From assembly GCA_049802235.1 (NCBI GenBank), contig JBARMB010000087.1, forward strand, positions 1 to 53,354: a DNA stretch of 53,354 nt. The letters run 5' to 3'. Numbering within the stretch: position 1 is the stretch's first letter; the number at the start of each line of letters is the position of its first letter. This DNA comes from VBDM01 sp049802235. GTDB taxonomy: Bacteria > Pseudomonadota > Gammaproteobacteria > Burkholderiales > SG8-39. The notes below the pieces were generated by a model. That model was not told the DNA's origin, made no database searches, and saw only the letters and a program-made list of their open reading frames with translations. A program made the position numbers and the translations under genes. Shown one piece after another: positions 33,451 to 41,312 of this stretch.

Positions 33451-34995
33451 ATGCAACAGCTCAATCCATCCGAAATCAGCGAACTGATCCGCAGCAAGAT
33501 CCAGAATCTGGCGCTGGCGGCGGACATTCGCACCCAGGGCACGGTCGTGACCGTGACCGACGGCATCTGCCGCATCCACGGACTGTCCGACGCGATGGCG
33601 GGCGAGATGCTGGAATTCCCGAACAACACCTTCGGCCTGGCGCTGAACCTCGAGCGCGACTCCGTCGGCGCCGTGGTGCTGGGCGCCTACGAGCACATCT
33701 CCGAAGGCGACACGGTCAAGTGCACCGGCCGGATTCTCGACGTGCCGGTCGGCCCCGAGCTGATCGGCCGCGTGATGAACTCGCTCGGCCAGCCGATCGA
33801 CGGCAAGGGCGCGATCAACGCCAGGATGACCGACGTGATCGAGAAAGTCGCGCCCGGCGTGATCGCGCGCAAATCCGTCTCGCAGCCGGTGCAGACCGGC
33901 CTGAAGTCGATCGACTCGATGGTGCCGGTCGGCCGCGGCCAGCGCGAGCTCATCATCGGCGACCGCCAGACGGGCAAGACCGCCGTTGCCATCGACACCA
34001 TCATCAACCAGAAGGGCAAGGACCTCGTCTGCATCTACGTCGCCGTCGGCCAGAAGGCGTCCTCGGTGGTCAACGTGGTGCGGAAGCTCGAAGAGCACGG
34101 CGCCATGGCTTACACCATCGTGGTCGCGGCGACGGCCTCCGAGTCGGCGGCGATGCAGTACATCGCGCCCTACTCCGGCTGCACCATGGGCGAATATTTC
34201 CGCGACCGCGGCCAGGACGCGCTCATCATCTATGACGATCTGACCAAGCAGGCCTGGGCGTACCGCCAGGTGTCGCTGCTGCTGCGCCGCCCGCCGGGAC
34301 GCGAAGCCTATCCGGGCGACGTGTTCTACCTGCACTCGCGCCTGCTCGAGCGCGCCGCGCGCGTGAACGAGGCGTACGTGGAGAAATTCACCAAGGGACA
34401 GGTGAAGGGCAAGACCGGCTCGCTCACCGCACTCCCCATCATCGAGACGCAGGCGGGCGACGTGACCGCGTTCGTGCCGACCAACGTCATCTCCATCACC
34501 GACGGCCAGATCTTCCTGGAAACGGATTTGTTCAACGCCGGCATCCGGCCCGCGATCAACGCCGGCATCTCGGTGTCGCGGGTGGGCGGCGCGGCGCAGA
34601 CCAAGGTGATCAAGAAACTCGGCGGCGGCGTGCGGCTCGCGCTGGCGCAGTACCGCGAGCTGGCGGCGTTCGCGCAGTTCGCCTCCGACCTCGACGAAGC
34701 CACCCGCAAGCAGCTCGAGCGCGGCCGCATGGTCACGGAACTCATGAAGCAGCCGCAGTACGAGCCGCTGCAGGTGTGGGAAATGGCGCTGACGCTGTTC
34801 GCGGTGAACAACGGCTACTTCGACGACATCGACGTGAAGAAGGCGCTCGCCGCCGAGCGCGCCATGCGCGACCACATCAAGGACAAGTACGCCGACCTCG
34901 TCGAGCGCATCGAGAGCACCAAGGACCTCACCAAGGACGACGAGGCCAGGCTGCACGAGGCGATGAAGGATTTCAAGAAAAGCGGTACCTACTGA
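33451..34995 (+). CDS. atpA: F0F1 ATP synthase subunit alpha (AtpA)
   Basis: 514 residues, normal length. Walker A-like GDRQTGKT (near residue 170), the arginine-finger region SVSRVGGAAQTK and the RRPPGREAYPGDVFYLHSR segment (in parts RRPPGREAYPGD) identify alpha. Its stop codon overlaps the ATG of a 53-codon ORF (TGATG), an unusual arrangement for this junction. Confidence 0.97.
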   Translation: MQQLNPSEISELIRSKIQNLALAADIRTQGTVVTVTDGICRIHGLSDAMAGEMLEFPNNTFGLALNLERDSVGAVVLGAYEHISEGDTVKCTGRILDVPVGPELIGRVMNSLGQPIDGKGAINARMTDVIEKVAPGVIARKSVSQPVQTGLKSIDSMVPVGRGQRELIIGDRQTGKTAVAIDTIINQKGKDLVCIYVAVGQKASSVVNVVRKLEEHGAMAYTIVVAATASESAAMQYIAPYSGCTMGEYFRDRGQDALIIYDDLTKQAWAYRQVSLLLRRPPGREAYPGDVFYLHSRLLERAARVNEAYVEKFTKGQVKGKTGSLTALPIIETQAGDVTAFVPTNVISITDGQIFLETDLFNAGIRPAINAGISVSRVGGAAQTKVIKKLGGGVRLALAQYRELAAFAQFASDLDEATRKQLERGRMVTELMKQPQYEPLQVWEMALTLFAVNNGYFDDIDVKKALAAERAMRDHIKDKYADLVERIESTKDLTKDDEARLHEAMKDFKKSGTY

Positions 34996-35156
34996 TGTCA
35001 TCCCGAATCAAGGAACTGCTGCGCGAAAATGAACGGCGGATTCTGCTTCGCCTGCGGCAGCGCAGAGCGACGGATGAACAGCGGATTCTGCTGCGCCTGC
35101 GGCGCGCCGGAACGACGAGCTGGCGCCTCGCCAAGGCAACAAAAGAGACACCCTGA
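34995..35156 (+). CDS. Small Arg-rich ORF linking atpA and atpG (possibly repeat-derived)
   Basis: 53 residues, starting in a TGATG overlap with the atpA stop and ending in a TGATG overlap with the atpG start. About a third of the residues are Arg or Lys. It contains an internal duplication, ERRILLRLRQRRATD / EQRILLRLRRAGTT. Its ends (GTCATCCCG at 34998; GCCGGAACGACG near 35106-35118) resemble the ends of the dispersed repeat family, so the ORF may be a repeat read in frame. If translated it would serve as a coupling leader for atpG. I know no family for it. Confidence 0.4.
   Translation: MSSRIKELLRENERRILLRLRQRRATDEQRILLRLRRAGTTSWRLAKATKETP
34997..35119. repeat. Diverged repeat-like element between atpA and atpG
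   Basis: The left end TGTCATCCCG and the right end GCCGGAACGACGA resemble the CGTCATTCC/GGAATGACG ends of the dispersed family. Inside, GAACGGCGGATTCTGCTTCGC and a near copy GAACAGCGGATTCTGCTGCGC are direct repeats. Assignment to the family is tentative. Confidence 0.4.
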
Positions 35157-36019
35157 TGCCGGGCAGCAAAGAGATCCGGAACAAGATCAAGAGCGTGCAA
35201 AACACGCGCAAGATCACCAAGGCCATGGAGATGGTCGCGGCCTCCAAGATGCGGAAGGCGCAAGAGCGCATGCGCGCCGCGCGGCCCTATGGCGAGAAGA
35301 TCCGCAACGTCGCCGCGCACATCAGCCACGCCAACCCCGAGTACCGCCACCCGTTCCTCGTCGCGCGCGACTCGGTGAAGAAAATCGGCATCATCGTCAT
35401 CACCACCGACAAGGGCCTGTGCGGCGGCCTGAACACCAACGTGCTGCGCATGGCCCTCGGCAAGATGAAGGAGTGGGAGTCTCAGGGCGAGAGTTTCGAA
35501 GTCTGCGCCATCGGCAACAAGGGCCTCGGCTTCATGCAGCGCCTCGGCGCCGACGTGGTGTCGCATGTCGTCCACCTGGGCGACAAGCCGCACATGGAAA
35601 AGCTGATCGGCGCCATCAAGGTGATGCTCGACGGCTACACCCAGGACCGCTTCGACCGGCTGGTGATCTTCTACACCCGGTTCATCAACACCATGAAGCA
35701 GGAGCCGGCGATGGAGCAGCTGCTGCCGCTCTCCGGCGAGAGGCTCGGCGTGCCCGCCGGCGCCTGGGACTACATCTACGAGCCCGAGGCGAAGGGCGTG
35801 CTCGACCAGGTGCTGACGCGCTACATCGAAGCGCTCATCTACCAGGCCGTGTCCGAGAACATGGCCTCCGAACAAAGCGCGCGCATGGTGGCGATGAAGG
35901 CCGCAACCGACAACGCCGGCAACGTCATCGACGAGCTGACGCTTATCTACAACAAGACCCGCCAGGCCTCGATCACCAAGGAGTTGAGCGAGATCGTGGG
36001 CGGCGCGGCGGCAGTATGA
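35156..36019 (+). CDS. atpG: F0F1 ATP synthase subunit gamma (AtpG)
   Basis: 287 residues. The N-terminal helix GSKEIRNKIKSVQNTRKITKAMEMVAASKM (in parts KSVQNTRKITKAMEMVA) and the C-terminal NAGNVIDELTLIYNKTRQASITKEL (in parts ELTLIYNKTRQASIT) form the central rotor shaft. The start overlaps the stop of the small ORF upstream. Confidence 0.96.
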   Translation: MPGSKEIRNKIKSVQNTRKITKAMEMVAASKMRKAQERMRAARPYGEKIRNVAAHISHANPEYRHPFLVARDSVKKIGIIVITTDKGLCGGLNTNVLRMALGKMKEWESQGESFEVCAIGNKGLGFMQRLGADVVSHVVHLGDKPHMEKLIGAIKVMLDGYTQDRFDRLVIFYTRFINTMKQEPAMEQLLPLSGERLGVPAGAWDYIYEPEAKGVLDQVLTRYIEALIYQAVSENMASEQSARMVAMKAATDNAGNVIDELTLIYNKTRQASITKELSEIVGGAAAV

Positions 36020-36027
36020 CGCGACGA

Positions 36028-36092
36028 TCTGGACGATTGGGCGAGACTAATGGGCGCGCAGCGCCCGTTACGGCGAGACCAAATCGTCCAGA
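36028..36092 (+). repeat. Nested hairpin after atpG
   Basis: Outer arms TCTGGACGATT (36028-36038) and AATCGTCCAGA (36082-36092) are perfect inverses. An inner hairpin GGGCGC-GCA-GCGCCC sits at the centre. It is followed directly by a repeat element, which makes the atpG-atpD gap 264 bases long with no gene in it. Confidence 0.75.
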
Positions 36093-36130
36093 AGCGGCGG
36101 CGGTATGACGGGAAACGGGCATGTGGTTGC

Positions 36131-36229
36131 CGTCATTCCGGGGCCGCGCAGCGGAACCCGGAATCCAGCGGCGTTGAACGACACTGGATTCCGGCTCGCG
36201 CTCGCCTCGCTCGCTTGGCCGGAATGACG
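36131..36229. repeat. Dispersed inverted repeat (copy 5), between atpG and atpD
   Basis: The arms CGTCATTCCGGGGCCGCGCAG and the right end TTGGCCGGAATGACG define the variant form also seen at 43085-43197. Inner ATCCAG/CTGGAT pairs are conserved. Confidence 0.85.
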
Positions 36230-36283
36230 CAAGTAACTGATGGCAGTCTAACGAATTCGATTTGAACGCTTAGGAAAAAGTCT

Positions 36284-37714
36284 ATGACACAAGCTCAAGG
36301 AACCATCGTTCAATGCATCGGCGCGGTGATCGACATCGAGTTTCCGCGCGATGCGATGCCGAAGATCTATGACGCACTGACCCTCACCGAGGACCCGGCC
36401 AACAAGCTCGCCGAGCGCGGCCTCACCTTCGAAGTCGAGCAGCAGCTCGGCGACGGCGTGGTGCGCACCATCGCGCTCGGATCGAGCGACGGCCTGCGCC
36501 GCGGCATGAAGGTGGGGAACACCGGCGGGCCGATCTCGGTGCCGATCGGCGCGAAGACCCTCGGCCGCATCATGGACGTGCTCGGCCGCCCGATCGACGA
36601 GATGGGTCCGATCGGCGCCGAGAAGACCGCCTCGATCCACCGCGCGGCGCCCAAGTACGACGAGCTCTCGCCCAGCCAGGAGCTGCTCGAGACCGGCATC
36701 AAGGTGATCGACCTCATCTGCCCGTTCGCTAAGGGCGGCAAGATCGGCCTTTTCGGCGGCGCCGGCGTCGGCAAGACCGTGAACATGCTGGAGCTGATCA
36801 ACAACATCGCCAAGGCGCACAGCGGCCTGTCGGTGTTCGCCGGCGTGGGCGAGCGCACGCGCGAGGGCAACGACTTCTACCACGAGATGTCCGACGCGGG
36901 CGTCATCAAGCTCGATAACCTCGGCGAATCCAAAGTGGCGATGGTGTTCGGCCAGATGAACGAGCCGCCGGGCAACCGCCTGCGCGTGGGGCTGACCGGC
37001 CTCACCATGGCGGAGGCCTTCCGCGACGAAGGCCGCGACGTACTGTTCTTCGTCGACAACATCTACCGCTACACGCTCGCCGGCACCGAAGTGTCGGCGC
37101 TGCTCGGCCGCATGCCCTCCGCGGTCGGCTACCAGCCGACGCTCGCCGAGGAAATGGGCCGCCTGCAGGAGCGCATCACCTCGACCAAGGCCGGCTCGAT
37201 CACCTCGATCCAGGCGGTGTACGTGCCGGCGGACGACTTGACCGACCCCTCCCCCGCCACCACCTTCGGCCACCTGGATGCGACCGTGGTGCTGTCGCGC
37301 GACGTCGCGTCCCTGGGCATCTACCCGGCGGTGGACCCGCTCGACTCGACCAGCCGCCAGCTCGATCCGCACATCGTCGGCGAAGAGCACTACAACACCG
37401 CGCGCGCGGTGCAGGCGACGCTGCAGCGCTACAAGGAGCTGCGCGACATCATCGCCATCCTGGGCATGGACGAGCTCTCCCCCGAGGACAAGCTTGCCGT
37501 CGCGCGCGCGCGCAAGATCCAGAGGTTCCTGTCGCAGCCGTTCGACGTGGCGAAGAACTTCACCGGGCAGGACGGCAAGTACGTGCCGCTGAAGGAAACC
37601 ATCAAGGGCTTCAAGGGCATCGTCAACGGCGACTACGACAGCCTGCCCGAGCAGGCCTTCTACATGGTCGGCCCGATCGAGGAAGCAGTCGAGAAAGCGA
37701 AGACGCTGCAGTGA
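36284..37714 (+). CDS. atpD: F0F1 ATP synthase subunit beta (AtpD)
   Basis: 476 residues. Walker A is GGAGVGKT, the catalytic glutamate is in AGVGERTREGND, Walker B is VLFFVDNIYRYT, and PSAVGYQPTLAEEMGRLQ follows, all intact. It is the catalytic subunit of the head. Upstream repeats distance it from atpG, but an AGGAAAAAG ribosome site directly precedes the ATG. Confidence 0.97.
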   Translation: MTQAQGTIVQCIGAVIDIEFPRDAMPKIYDALTLTEDPANKLAERGLTFEVEQQLGDGVVRTIALGSSDGLRRGMKVGNTGGPISVPIGAKTLGRIMDVLGRPIDEMGPIGAEKTASIHRAAPKYDELSPSQELLETGIKVIDLICPFAKGGKIGLFGGAGVGKTVNMLELINNIAKAHSGLSVFAGVGERTREGNDFYHEMSDAGVIKLDNLGESKVAMVFGQMNEPPGNRLRVGLTGLTMAEAFRDEGRDVLFFVDNIYRYTLAGTEVSALLGRMPSAVGYQPTLAEEMGRLQERITSTKAGSITSIQAVYVPADDLTDPSPATTFGHLDATVVLSRDVASLGIYPAVDPLDSTSRQLDPHIVGEEHYNTARAVQATLQRYKELRDIIAILGMDELSPEDKLAVARARKIQRFLSQPFDVAKNFTGQDGKYVPLKETIKGFKGIVNGDYDSLPEQAFYMVGPIEEAVEKAKTLQ

Positions 37715-37723
37715 AACGGGAAC

Positions 37724-37760
37724 CGGAAATCGTGAATCGGAAATCGGGAATCGGAAACCG
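37724..37760 (+). repeat. 14-bp tandem repeat between atpD and atpC
   Basis: CGGAAATCGTGAAT and CGGAAATCGGGAAT are adjacent 14-base units, followed by a partial third (CGGAAACCG). GTGAATCG (37732-37739) and CGATTCAC (37781-37788) are also inverted copies that could pair just before atpC. Confidence 0.75.
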
Positions 37761-37794
37761 CGTGCAAGCGCGGGGCGCCACGATTCACTGATTT

Positions 37795-38217
37795 ATGGCC
37801 AACACCATCCACATCGACGTCGTCAGCGCCGAAGAGAACATCTTCTCCGGCGAGGCGGAGTTCGTCGTCCTCCCCGGCGAGGCGGGCGAGCTCGGCATCT
37901 ATCCCAGGCACACGCCGCTCATCACCCGCATCAAGCCGGGCTCGGTGCGCATCAAGGTGGCGGGCCAGGCGGAAGAGGAACTGGTGTTCGTCGCCGGCGG
38001 CGTGCTCGAAGTGCAGCCCGGCGTGATCACCGTGCTCGCCGACACCGCCATCCGCGGCCGCGATCTCGACGAAGCCAAGGCCCTGGAAGCGCAAAAGCGC
38101 GCGCAGGAAGCGATCCAGAACCGCACCTCGCAGATGGAATACGCCAAGGCCGCCGCCGAGCTCGCCGAAGCCGCCGCGCAGATCGCCGCGATCCGCAAGC
38201 TGCGCCAGCGCAGGTAA
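37795..38217 (+). CDS. atpC: F0F1 ATP synthase subunit epsilon (AtpC)
   Basis: 140 residues. The N-terminal beta-sandwich has the usual VDVVSAEENIFSGEAEFVVLPG (in parts SAEENIFSGEAEFVVLPG) and GELGIYPRHTPLIT. The C-terminal helical pair is alanine-rich. It is the last gene of the operon and converges on the minus-strand AbiEii gene with 17 bases between stops and no clear terminator hairpin. Confidence 0.95.
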   Translation: MANTIHIDVVSAEENIFSGEAEFVVLPGEAGELGIYPRHTPLITRIKPGSVRIKVAGQAEEELVFVAGGVLEVQPGVITVLADTAIRGRDLDEAKALEAQKRAQEAIQNRTSQMEYAKAAAELAEAAAQIAAIRKLRQRR

Positions 38218-38234
38218 TCGCGCTTTTTCCCTCC

Positions 38235-38879
38235 TTAGCCTGCGTCCAGCAACCGACGCACGGTCGCAATGCACTCGTCATAGCTCGGCGAAAAATCGAG
38301 CACGTCCAGCGCATCGAAATCCTCCCGCAGCACAGCATCGCGCGCAGCAAGCCGGTCCATCAACACGTTCCGGCGAACTGCCAGAATCGAGGTAATCCTT
38401 GCCATGGCATCCGGTTCCCTGTGTGCGACCAGGGTCAGGTCGAACAGGTCCCGCGCCGTGAACTCCGCTCCGCGGTGCCAGACTTTTTTTGCGATGATCT
38501 CGGCCGACGTCTCGACCCGGACATTGCGGCCGAAGAGATTTTCCGTGCTCGCGGGGTCGGCAGTCAGGGGGCTCGAAACGACGAAATCGATCTCGCCCTC
38601 GGCAAAATAGAGCTTCACAAAACCCGCCTGCTCGACGTAATCGGGAGCGAGCGATTCAGCTCTGGCATTCAGCCGCGGGGTCAGATAGCCGAGCCACTGC
38701 GGATCGGGAACGAAAATGTCTACGTCTCTGCTGACGCGATGGCGATACCGCCGCATCAGCACCGTTCCGCCGCCGAAGCTCCAGCCGCCTTCCTGCGCGC
38801 CCGCGGCCACCGACTCGTCGAGAATCGAGAGTGCGTGCCCGAAAAGCTTTTCCCAGACTCTCAGGCGTTCGTCAGCCAT
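38235..38879 (-). CDS. Nucleotidyltransferase AbiEii/AbiGii-type toxin family protein
   Basis: 214 residues from ATG 38879 (MADERLRVWEKLFGHA), which lies inside the end of the upstream HTH gene. The nucleotidyltransferase core is visible: WSFGGGTVLMRRYRHRVSRDVDIFV, in parts GGGTVLMRRY and SRDVDIFV, where Asp-x-Asp is the metal pair. The later RDLFDLTLVA matches the AbiEii C-terminal half. Such proteins are toxins of type IV-like pairs or phage defence systems. Here the partner is an XRE-type regulator. Confidence 0.82.
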   Translation of the reverse strand: MADERLRVWEKLFGHALSILDESVAAGAQEGGWSFGGGTVLMRRYRHRVSRDVDIFVPDPQWLGYLTPRLNARAESLAPDYVEQAGFVKLYFAEGEIDFVVSSPLTADPASTENLFGRNVRVETSAEIIAKKVWHRGAEFTARDLFDLTLVAHREPDAMARITSILAVRRNVLMDRLAARDAVLREDFDALDVLDFSPSYDECIATVRRLLDAG

Positions 38880-39358
38880 TCGCGCACGCGTTCCGAGGCA
38901 TGGAGCGTCTCGGCAAGCTTCAGAACATTCCGCTCGACCTTTCCCGGCTTGGTCCATTTCCCCGCCTGCTCGACCAGCCCCTTCAGAACGGGCCGTGGCG
39001 CTTCTTCAAGGAGGCTGCGCAGATGCGGGCGCCGGTTCCGTGCAACCTTGCCGGAAAGCAGTGCGCGGACGAGCTCGTCTTCCGTGAGCATCTCGCGGTA
39101 CCTCACGTTCGCCGAAGTGCACGCCATGCGGATGAAATCGGGCCCGCGCTTTTTCGGCGCGGGCCCGATCGACAGGTCCAGCCCGAGCCGGTCGAGCACG
39201 TTTTGCACCTTCTTCACGCCAATGTCGGGGAACACCCCGTTCTCAAGCTGGTTCAGCGTGGTTCGCGACAGCCCGGCACTTTCGGCGAGCCCGGCCTGAG
39301 TCAGGCCTCGTATTGCGCGCGCAGCGCGAATGGCACTTCCGATTTCCTGCAGCCGCAT
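38861..39358 (-). CDS. XRE-type helix-turn-helix antitoxin of an AbiEii-like pair
   Basis: 165 residues. The Cro/C1 helix-turn-helix is in residues about 9-60 (RAIRGLTQAGLAESAGLSRTTLNQLENG, in parts GLTQAGLAESAGLSRTTL). A C-terminal domain of about 90 residues probably contacts the toxin. The gene overlaps the toxin gene by 19 bases. An 8-bp-arm palindrome directly upstream is a likely autoregulatory operator. Confidence 0.82.
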   Translation of the reverse strand: MRLQEIGSAIRAARAIRGLTQAGLAESAGLSRTTLNQLENGVFPDIGVKKVQNVLDRLGLDLSIGPAPKKRGPDFIRMACTSANVRYREMLTEDELVRALLSGKVARNRRPHLRSLLEEAPRPVLKGLVEQAGKWTKPGKVERNVLKLAETLHASERVREWLTNA

Positions 39359-39376
39359 AATCAGCCGGGGACACCA

Positions 39377-39423
39377 ATGTTAAACATATTTAACATCATA
39401 CCCCGATATCGAACGGCGCACAA
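39377..39423 (-). promoter_or_regulatory. Promoter and palindromic operator of the XRE/AbiEii pair
   Basis: The perfect dyad ATGTTAAA-N4-TTTAACAT (39377-39396) lies 18 bases before the antitoxin ATG. On the minus strand, TTGTGC (39423-39418), a 17-base spacer and TATGAT (39400-39395) place the operator over the transcription start. Confidence 0.6.
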
Positions 39424-39446
39424 GGCCGCAGCGCCGGGGTGTTTCT

Positions 39447-39678
39447 ATTCCCCTCCTCCCCGAGGAAGGGAACCCGCGCAGCGGGCGGGGTGGTGCATTT
39501 GCATTCCCCTCCTCTCCGAGGGTGAAGCGGGGTTTCGAAGGACGAAGGACGCGCCTGCGCGCATCCGAGCCGCTGAACGCCAGGCGCGCTGCATCGCGAC
39601 TGGCCGGGCGGGGTGTCGCCGAAGGCGACGGGGTGGCTCATCCCCTCTCCCGCTTGCGGGCGAGGGTTAGGGAGAGGG
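39447..39678. repeat. Intergenic low-complexity repeats (39.4-39.7 kb gap)
   Basis: The 371-base gap holds no gene. It has a 19-base direct repeat ATTCCCCTCCTCxCCGAGG (39447 and 39503) and a common proteobacterial hairpin with arms CCCTCTCCC (39643-39651) and GGGAGAGGG (39670-39678). Confidence 0.65.
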
Positions 39679-39729
39679 CAGCAGTGCTATCCTTCCCCCT
39701 CAAACCAAACTCATCCCCCAGAGTGAACC

Positions 39730-40053
39730 ATGAACCTCACCACCGACCACCTCGCCGACCTCGTCATCGGCTTCGCCCGCGCCCAGAACGCCGTCATCGA
39801 CGCGATGGAGCGCGCCAACCCGGGCTTCCGCAACAACCACGCGGTCCCGTTCCTCACCATCGCCGCCAACCTGCGCGCCGGCGACCCGCGCATGATCGAC
39901 CTGCCCGCGCGCGTGCTGCTGCGCCTGCAGGGGCGCGTCGCGCTCGACGCGGCGGCGGTGAAGAAAGACCTCGAGCGGCTGATGAGCGGCGCGCCGGCGG
40001 CCACAGCGCCGGCGGCGGGCGGCGCCGCGCTCGATTTCAGCGCGAAGGCCTGA
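39730..40053 (+). CDS. Hypothetical protein
   Basis: 107 residues, not recognised. It is acidic and helix-rich at the N-terminus (MNLTTDHLADLVIGFARAQNAVIDAME), quoted in parts as DHLADLVIGFARAQNAV. An Ala/Pro-rich linker near residues 87-100 precedes a short tail LDFSAKA. GC and codon use look like the core genes. There is no signal peptide or membrane segment. It stands alone between the AbiEii-type and MNT/HEPN modules. Confidence 0.6.
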   Translation: MNLTTDHLADLVIGFARAQNAVIDAMERANPGFRNNHAVPFLTIAANLRAGDPRMIDLPARVLLRLQGRVALDAAAVKKDLERLMSGAPAATAPAAGGAALDFSAKA

Positions 40054-40074
40054 GCCACCCTCTCGGTTCGCAAC

Positions 40075-40121
40075 TGGACAGCCGTACGCATATTGCGTAT
40101 GATCGTACGCGAAATGCGTAC
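40075..40121 (+). promoter_or_regulatory. Promoter with two tandem operators at the MNT/HEPN locus
   Basis: TGGACA (40075-40080), a 17-base spacer and TATGAT (40098-40103) form a promoter. Two copies of TACGC-N5-GCGTA (40085-40099 and 40106-40120) lie exactly 21 bases apart, two helical turns, one in the spacer and one over the start of transcription. The ATG at 40114 would be nearly leaderless. Confidence 0.65.
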
Positions 40122-40833
40122 AAACATCGCTACCGCCGTCCGCTCCCATCCCCCGCGCCCGAGGGTACCGCTCGCCTCGGCCCTGTTCGGCAAGTCGATG
40201 CAGGCGATCCTCGCTCATCTTTTCGGCCGCCCCAACGAGGAGTTCTATTTGCGCGAGATCGCACGCTCGACCGCTACGGCGCCGAGCTCACTGCAGCGCG
40301 ACCTTGCCGCGCTGACCCACGCCGGCATCATCGAGCGGACCGTGCGCGGACACCAGGTCTATTTCCGCGCCAATCGCGCCTGCCCGGTGTTCGACGAGCT
40401 GCGGGGCCTCGTCGTCAAGACATTCGGGGTCGCGGACATTCTGAAGCTTGCGCTACACCCGCTCGCCGGTCGGATCGATGCGGCATTCATCTACGGGTCG
40501 CTGGCGCGTGGCGAGGAGCGCACCGAGAGCGACATCGACCTTTTCGTCATCGGCAAGGTCTCCTCGGGCGACGTGATCGAGGCGCTCGCGCCGGCGCAGC
40601 GGCGGCTGGGACGGGAAATCAACCCGACAGTCTTTCCACGGGCGGAGTTCGCCGGAAAAGCCCGCGCCCGCAATCATTTTTTGACGACGCTTCTCGGAGA
40701 ACGCAAACTGTTCCTGATTGGGGAAGAAGATGAGCTTGCAAGCCTGGCTCGAGAAGGGCGCGCTGCGGGCGCACAAGCCGTCCAAAAACGAAATCGCCGG
40801 CCTGTTCGCGCTCGCCGATCAAAGTCTCGCTGA
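40114..40833 (+). CDS. Winged-helix/nucleotidyltransferase (MNT) protein of an MNT-HEPN pair
   Basis: About 239 residues. The N-terminal winged helix reads EEFYLREIARSTATAPSSLQRDL, in parts FYLREIARSTATAPSSL, and the minimal nucleotidyltransferase core is IYGSLARGEERTESDIDLFVIG with GS and D-x-D. MNT proteins neutralise HEPN RNases by AMPylation. Initiation at ATG 40114 is assumed; TTG 40093 and ATG 40099 also open the frame but precede the expected start of transcription. The 3' end overlaps the HEPN gene by about 100 bases. Confidence 0.78.
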   Translation: MRTNIATAVRSHPPRPRVPLASALFGKSMQAILAHLFGRPNEEFYLREIARSTATAPSSLQRDLAALTHAGIIERTVRGHQVYFRANRACPVFDELRGLVVKTFGVADILKLALHPLAGRIDAAFIYGSLARGEERTESDIDLFVIGKVSSGDVIEALAPAQRRLGREINPTVFPRAEFAGKARARNHFLTTLLGERKLFLIGEEDELASLAREGRAAGAQAVQKRNRRPVRARRSKSR

Positions 40834-40933
40834 CCAGCGTGTTGCGGGCGTCAGTGCCGAAGGGCGCTTTCAGTTCGCCTACAACGCAGCGCTCGCCACG
40901 GCGTCCGCCGCCTTGCACGCCTACGGAGGGTAA
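40730..40933 (+). pseudogene. HEPN-domain protein, truncated
   Basis: The 67 codons match the first half of MNT-associated HEPN proteins (SLQAWLEKGALRAHKPSKNEI, in parts MSLQAWLEKGALRAHKPS; FAYNAALATASAALHAYG). The frame then stops at TAA where family members usually continue with a second helix pair carrying the R-x4-6-H catalytic motif. No frame of 40934-41037 restores it. The RNase active site is therefore missing, and the toxin is probably dead. Confidence 0.7.
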
Positions 40934-41037
40934 CTACGTGGCTGAAAAGCCAGAAGAGCGTGAGGGTATAGAGCGGGACCTGTCGAATCGATACAAGGAG
41001 GTACACTCCCGATGTGGCTGAGAGAGGGCGGTCGGCG

Positions 41038-41312
41038 ATGAAGGTGACCTATCGGGTGCATGTCGTAACGCGCATGTTCGAGCGTGGCATCACCGAGGAG
41101 GAAGTTCACCGCGTCCTTTCTGAAGGCGACGTGATCGCGGCGTATCCGGAGGATCAGCCCTATCCGAGCCGGCTGCTGCTCGGCTGGCGGGCGATCGACC
41201 GATCCATGTGGTGTGCGCCTATAATGCGCAGGACGACGAGCAGATCGTGATCACGGTGTACGAGCCCGATCCGGCGCTGTGGACCGACGAGTACAGAAGG
41301 AGACGGAAATGA
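41038..41312 (+). pseudogene. DUF4258 protein with a one-base frameshift (toxin-like partner)
   Basis: The frame from ATG 41038 encodes MKVTYRVHVVTRMFERGITEEEVHRVL and continues to LLLGWR. Family-like coding resumes one frame over as GDRPIHVVCAYNAQDDEQIVITVYEPDP and ends at 41312. A missing G in the GGG run at 41189-41191 explains the shift. DUF4258 genes usually lie just before a YgiT/MqsA zinc-finger gene, as here, where the two overlap (ATGA). A real mutation or a sequencing error are both possible. Confidence 0.72.
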
